Below, in pieces: positions 63,757 to 64,000 of a stretch of DNA of 64,000 nucleotides (its first letter is position 1; each line of letters starts with the position of its first letter). A program made the position numbers and the translations under genes. The notes beneath the pieces are model-generated. The model made no database searches. It had not been told where the DNA came from and saw only the letters and a program-made list of their open reading frames with translations. Source of the DNA: Thermoprotei archaeon (lineage in GTDB: Archaea > Thermoproteota > Thermoprotei > Gearchaeales > WAQG01); assembly GCA_038881895.1 (NCBI GenBank), contig JAVZOV010000001.1, positions 248,001-312,000 on the forward strand, given 5' to 3'.

Positions 63757-64000
63757 GTGAGGTACTTGAAGGAAGCTGTTCTTTATAAGCCAATTGACAA
63801 TGGGATAGTTGTGTGTACTGCATGTGCTAGATACTGTAGGGTACCAAAAAACAGTGTGGGATTTTGTGGTGTTCGTTGGAATATCGATGGAAAGCTCTAC
63901 TTAATGGTTTACGGAAAAATAATAACCGCTCATATAGATCCCATAGAAAAAAAGCCTTTAGTTCATTACATGCCAGGTAGTATGGTATTCTCTATAGCTA
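63757..64000 (+). CDS. AmmeMemoRadiSam system radical-SAM enzyme, truncated at window edge
   Basis: Start GTG at 63757 or TTG at 63766; only the first about 80 residues are visible. [12 protein letters not shown] then [21 protein letters not shown] and [18 protein letters not shown] match the N-terminal leader of the AmmeMemoRadiSam system radical-SAM protein. The radical-SAM CxxxCxxC motif would lie just beyond the window edge. The AMMECR1 and Memo partners would be expected downstream; they cannot be checked here. Confidence 0.8.
   Translation, partial: MRYLKEAVLYKPIDNGIVVCTACARYCRVPKNSVGFCGVRWNIDGKLYLMVYGKIITAHIDPIEKKPLVHYMPGSMVFSIA

Overview
The window looks like a chromosome segment of a low-GC, probably anaerobic and thermophilic crenarchaeon (Thermoproteota). 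The lineage is inferred from content: an ESCRT-III/Vps4 (Cdv) division locus, topoisomerase VI, archaeal Hjc, the ribosomal proteins eS25 and eL40, CDC48 with a proteasome-docking tail, cyclic-2,3-diphosphoglycerate synthetase, a tRNA-Glu gene interrupted by two introns, and genes with leaderless or very short leaders. Four-subunit pyruvate:ferredoxin oxidoreductase, PPDK, rubrerythrin and a peptide ABC importer suggest an oxygen-sensitive, peptide-using heterotroph. No 16S/23S rRNA is present, so the lineage cannot be fixed more closely.

Layout. 1-6.3 kb: truncated TauE/SafE exporter, lipid- or membrane-anchored peptide-binding protein, three uncharacterised membrane or secreted proteins (two are tandem paralogues), and a rubrerythrin-DUF3501 pair. 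6.7-13.3 kb (minus): dppBCDF importer, deoC, a nucleotidyltransferase and a GT2-GtrA glycosyltransferase. 13.4-17.6 kb (plus): eL40, HD phosphohydrolase, KH protein, top6B and top6A, the last three tightly packed. 17.6-23.2 kb (minus): ATPase, 1192-residue repeat surface protein and FtsX-type permease in one operon. 23.3-31 kb: serA, aldo-keto reductase, DHH protein, ECF S-component, porGDAB and a small membrane protein. 31-42 kb: MBL-fold nuclease, HprK-like ATPase, a PD-(D/E)XK nuclease, ileS, hjc, eS25, cyclic-DPG synthetase and CDC48. 42.3-44.6 kb: Yip1-like protein, PiT phosphate transporter and a convergent DUF47/PhoU-like regulator. 45.1-48.1 kb: asnS, a small unknown gene and an M48 protease. 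48.5-52.4 kb: two ESCRT-III proteins, a Vps4/CdvC ATPase and a divergent endonuclease III-like Fe-S protein. 52.5-53.8 kb: zinc-ribbon protein and ribose-1,5-bisphosphate isomerase. 53.8-55.6 kb: mobile-element debris with an intact IS607 recombinase and a broken tnpB. 55.7-64 kb: galT, BtuF-like protein, thioredoxin-like protein, C26 amidotransferase, an SFM1-like pseudogene, tRNA-Glu, tdk, ppdK, a DJ-1/PfpI protein and a truncated AmmeMemoRadiSam radical-SAM gene.

Most notable: (i) a division cluster in which the usual cdvA position is taken by a second ESCRT-III gene lacking the winged helix, with a strong hairpin between the two ESCRT-III genes and an Fe-S HhH-like protein downstream; (ii) at least five decayed, tnpB-less ends of one IS200/IS605-like family, carrying the terminal region from which omega RNAs are normally made, one of which supplies the C-terminal tail of a nuclease gene; (iii) tRNA-Glu(UUC) with one intron in the D-loop and one after the anticodon; (iv) a PiT gene that appears to start at a non-standard ATT codon. 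No CRISPR array or prophage was seen.
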